A stretch of DNA of 6,275 nucleotides from DATJFH01 sp035495815 (GTDB lineage Bacteria > Acidobacteriota > Terriglobia > Bryobacterales > Bryobacteraceae): the NCBI GenBank assembly GCA_035495815.1, contig DATJFH010000247.1, positions 1 through 6,275 of the forward strand, read 5' to 3'. Positions 3,996 through 6,275 of this stretch are shown piece after piece. Under the pieces are notes generated by a model, which had not been told where the DNA came from, ran no database searches, and saw only the letters and a program-made list of their open reading frames with translations. Each line of letters begins with the position of its first letter. Positions within the stretch are counted from its first letter, which is position 1. Made by a program: the position numbers and the translations under genes.

Positions 3996-6275
3996 CTACT
4001 GCACCGGCAATACCCCCGGATTGCTTTGCGCGTCGCCTTGCGTAACCTGCACGTTCAGCGCGCCCGACTGAGCATCGGGTGGAACGCGCAGCCGGATCTG
4101 ATAAAGTCCTACGGAGCCCGGCGTGAGGCCGGCGAACAAGACCTCTGCCGGCTGGGCGCCGATCGTCACGGTGGGCCGCGCCAGGGCTGTGGCTAGCGTG
4201 TCACCCGGCGCTGCCACGCCACTCGGGACCGGCGGATCGGTCTGGCCCATGCCAACCAGATACAGAATGATCTCCTCGCCGCGAGTCGCGGGCGACGACG
4301 GGTTGATCGGACTCGTGTCGGAATGCTGCGCGACGACTTGAGAGCCGTCCTCCGAAATTTGCAATCCAGGCTGGGCCGCCGCGAGCGTGATCGTATCGGG
4401 AAGCGTCAGCGCTCCATTGGCGCTCACCAGGACTTGATATTGGCGATTGGCCGCCAACTCAACCGGGATCTGCGCTTTGATCTGGTCATCGCTTACGGCG
4501 TACAGGGGCGCTTCCACGCCGCCAACCAGGACCCGGGTTCCATTCACACTCGTCGGCAGAGGCACGGCATCGGCCAAGGCGGCGGTGGCGGCCAGTCCAG
4601 AGCCGCGGATCGTAGCCACGGTTCCGGGGGCGAGGGCCGCACCTTTCACGGCATTGAAAGAATTCAGGGTGCTGTTATCGAGCAGGAACGGGGCCTTGTT
4701 GGGAGCTACCGTGCCCGTCAGTAGAGCGGTTAGCTGAGCCAACTTCGACGCCGTCGCGCGTGCCGTGACCGAGACGCTGGCGCCGGTTTTGGCCGGAACC
4801 CAGGTTGCCGAGTAGACGCCATTTTGCGCATCGGTCAGCGACATGGCCTGCGCCGGATCGCCATTCGAGTAGGTGAGCACGATCTGGGCATTCAGCACCG
4901 GGTCGCCACAATCATCCGCCAGCCGGACGACCATCGGCGTCGGCCATCCCGCCGGCGCGACGAAGCTGTTGACCAGCCCGGTCTGCGCCAGCGCCATTTT
5001 GGCGGGCGTGCACCCGGCGACGGACCGGGTCTTCGCTGACGCCGTCACCACGGTGGCCGGCTGTACCACCAGGGTCAAGTTAACGGTCCGGATCGAAGTG
5101 CTAGAGAAAGCGACCGTCACGTCGCCGGTGTAGACACCCGGGGTCAGCGCGCCGGGAGTCACCGTCACGTTCACCTGGCCTGGATTCGCCGTCGATGCCG
5201 AGCCGGCGACAGGATTGACCGACAACCAGTTTCCGCCGTCGGACGTGTTGGCCGAAATCTGGAAGGGAACGGGCGTCGTGCTGCTGGTGAAAATCCGGAC
5301 AGCCTGCGCCGGGGGCGCCGCGCCACCTGTCTTGCCGACGAAGAAGAGGCCCGATGGAGTCGGATCGGGATCGGCCGGACTGCCTTCGTCCAGGACGGCG
5401 AGCATCGCGGAAAGGAATTGCGGGCTATTCAGCGACCCCGGATCAGTGATCTTGATCGAGGCGTAATAATTTCCTGACTTCAACGTTCCGGGGGTGAGAG
5501 AAAGCGGAAGAGTACCGGGCGCTGCCGGTGTGGCGGAACCGCTGGTTGCGCCGAGGGTGAGCCATTCCGCGCCGGACACGATCGAAGCCTGCCAGTTGAC
5601 CGTGCCTGTTCCAAGATTCAAGATATTGGCGCTCCTCAAGCGGGTGCTTCCCGCTCCATCCCGCGTTTCGAAGCGTACGCCTGTCAAGTTGAATCCGATC
5701 ACCGCTCCTTCGTCCCGCACCAGGAGGGATACCGGGATGTCCGCTACACCCGCGGCGGATTCGACGTGGATTACTCCGCGCCGGGCGCCCAGGGACAAGC
5801 CCTGCGCATTGACCAGCACGCGCAGTGATACCGGCGCATTCGGCGCAGCCTGCCCCGCGCCGGGTAGAACGCTGAGCCAGGGAGCGCCGTCGGCCACGGT
5901 AGCTGCGAACGGCAGCGGCCCACCTCCTCCGGCGTTGCGCACCAGCAGAGCCTGTTCGGAAGCGGCCAGGGCGCTCGCGGATCCGGCGAATCGCAAATAA
6001 CCCGGCGAGACCTCGAGTTGCGGCGGCGCGTCCGTCAGCGTCAGGGTCACCGGCACGATAGTCTGGCGGCCGTCCCCCGTGATGACCAGAACTCGGGCGG
6101 AATACTTTCCCGACGCGAGGCCTGTTGGATCCACCGCGACCGGAATTCTACCTGGGGTCGATCCCTTGAGCAGTCGAAGCAGCAGCCACGCGGGCGCGGG
6201 CAAGCCGGCGCCGCCATCGCCCTGCACGGTGAATTGCAGCGCCTGAGCCGCCGGAGTATTCAGCGCCAGGCTCTG
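3996..6275 (-). CDS. Large exported protein with BACON/Ig-like repeats and TIGR03437-like C-terminal domain, 5' end missing
   Basis: The frame stays open to the right edge, so 759 C-terminal residues are present and the start, including any signal peptide, is outside. Numbering from the first visible residue, four Ig-like/BACON-type repeats of about 100 residues can be seen: about 1-83, 86-187, 190-296 and 302-406. Each has variants of a WLsv...G..tP core and a G-L-xx-G-xY element (WLSVLPGAG, WLTLGATSG, WLSVNPVAG; LTPGVYTGDV). A different Ig-like domain follows (about 408-520), with Cys422 and Cys456 as the only visible cysteines, a plausible disulfide. The final part, about 536-757, matches the TIGR03437 pattern: APGTVATIRGSGLA, VNGTRVLVGGVEAPLYAVS, DDQIKAQIPVEL, EEIILYLVGMGQTDPP. 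The function is unknown; such proteins are abundant in Solibacter relatives and are probably surface or secreted. No peptidase or hydrolase motif is visible. It converges on the operon and is probably independent of it. Confidence 0.88.
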   Translation of the reverse strand, partial: QSLALNTPAAQALQFTVQGDGGAGLPAPAWLLLRLLKGSTPGRIPVAVDPTGLASGKYSARVLVITGDGRQTIVPVTLTLTDAPPQLEVSPGYLRFAGSASALAASEQALLVRNAGGGGPLPFAATVADGAPWLSVLPGAGQAAPNAPVSLRVLVNAQGLSLGARRGVIHVESAAGVADIPVSLLVRDEGAVIGFNLTGVRFETRDGAGSTRLRSANILNLGTGTVNWQASIVSGAEWLTLGATSGSATPAAPGTLPLSLTPGTLKSGNYYASIKITDPGSLNSPQFLSAMLAVLDEGSPADPDPTPSGLFFVGKTGGAAPPAQAVRIFTSSTTPVPFQISANTSDGGNWLSVNPVAGSASTANPGQVNVTVTPGALTPGVYTGDVTVAFSSTSIRTVNLTLVVQPATVVTASAKTRSVAGCTPAKMALAQTGLVNSFVAPAGWPTPMVVRLADDCGDPVLNAQIVLTYSNGDPAQAMSLTDAQNGVYSATWVPAKTGASVSVTARATASKLAQLTALLTGTVAPNKAPFLLDNSTLNSFNAVKGAALAPGTVATIRGSGLAATAALADAVPLPTSVNGTRVLVGGVEAPLYAVSDDQIKAQIPVELAANRQYQVLVSANGALTLPDTITLAAAQPGLQISEDGSQVVAQHSDTSPINPSSPATRGEEIILYLVGMGQTDPPVPSGVAAPGDTLATALARPTVTIGAQPAEVLFAGLTPGSVGLYQIRLRVPPDAQSGALNVQVTQGDAQSNPGVLPVQ

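Noticed and set aside
3933..4196. An 87-codon plus-strand open frame reaching from the convergent gap into the large gene
   Set aside because: No convincing ribosome binding site or domain, and most of it is antisense to the end of the large gene.
4123..6000. Several plus-strand open frames of 70-170 codons opposite the large protein
   Set aside because: All lie antisense to a coherent repeat-domain protein and have no family signature of their own.
6225..6227. GTG as the true start of the large minus-strand protein
   Set aside because: The frame continues upstream to the window edge and the translation there (ALNTPAAQALQFTV) fits the beginning strand of an Ig-like repeat. There is no signal peptide after the GTG, so the gene is simply cut.
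1..6275. CRISPR arrays, tRNA or rRNA genes, insertion sequences or attachment sites
   Set aside because: No direct-repeat arrays, cloverleaf-like segments, transposase motifs or terminal inverted repeats were seen on either strand.

Overview
The window is GC-rich, and the coding density and gene content point to a soil-type Acidobacteriota, most likely Bryobacterales (the 'Solibacter' lineage). The strongest evidence is the C-terminal domain of the large minus-strand protein, which resembles the TIGR03437 family, a domain heavily expanded in Solibacter relatives. This assignment rests on recognition of the family, not on a search.

Layout. (1) Positions 1 to about 224, minus strand: the 5' end of a membrane protein resembling the lysylphosphatidylglycerol synthase/YbhN-type flippase-like family. 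It runs off the left edge and has no normal start codon. (2) About 225-325: a short divergent intergenic region with a weak ECF-type promoter candidate. (3) 326-3890, plus strand: a compact five-gene cluster. It encodes an ECF sigma factor, a zinc-finger membrane anti-sigma factor, a B-box zinc-finger multipass membrane protein, a 74-residue membrane protein and a membrane-anchored DUF4097-type beta-helix protein. Three of the four junctions overlap and the fourth gap is 5 bases, so this is almost certainly one operon. (4) 3891-3995: a 105-base convergent gap with weak hairpins. (5) 3996-6275, minus strand: the C-terminal 759 residues of a large exported protein built from BACON/Ig-like repeats and ending in a TIGR03437-like domain; its N-terminus lies beyond the right edge.

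How the genes may work together. The sigma/anti-sigma pair is a standard transmembrane switch. The other three proteins all carry a LiaI/LiaF-like (DUF5668-type) two-helix membrane module with a recurring WPxLLIxxG-like signature. In Firmicutes, Lia proteins sense and counter envelope damage, and DUF4097 domains are found in related membrane proteins. I therefore infer an envelope-stress regulon in which an ECF switch, rather than a LiaRS two-component system, controls a Lia-like membrane complex. The bacterial B-box zinc finger at the front of that complex is the least explained component. The two flanking minus-strand genes are probably not part of this unit.
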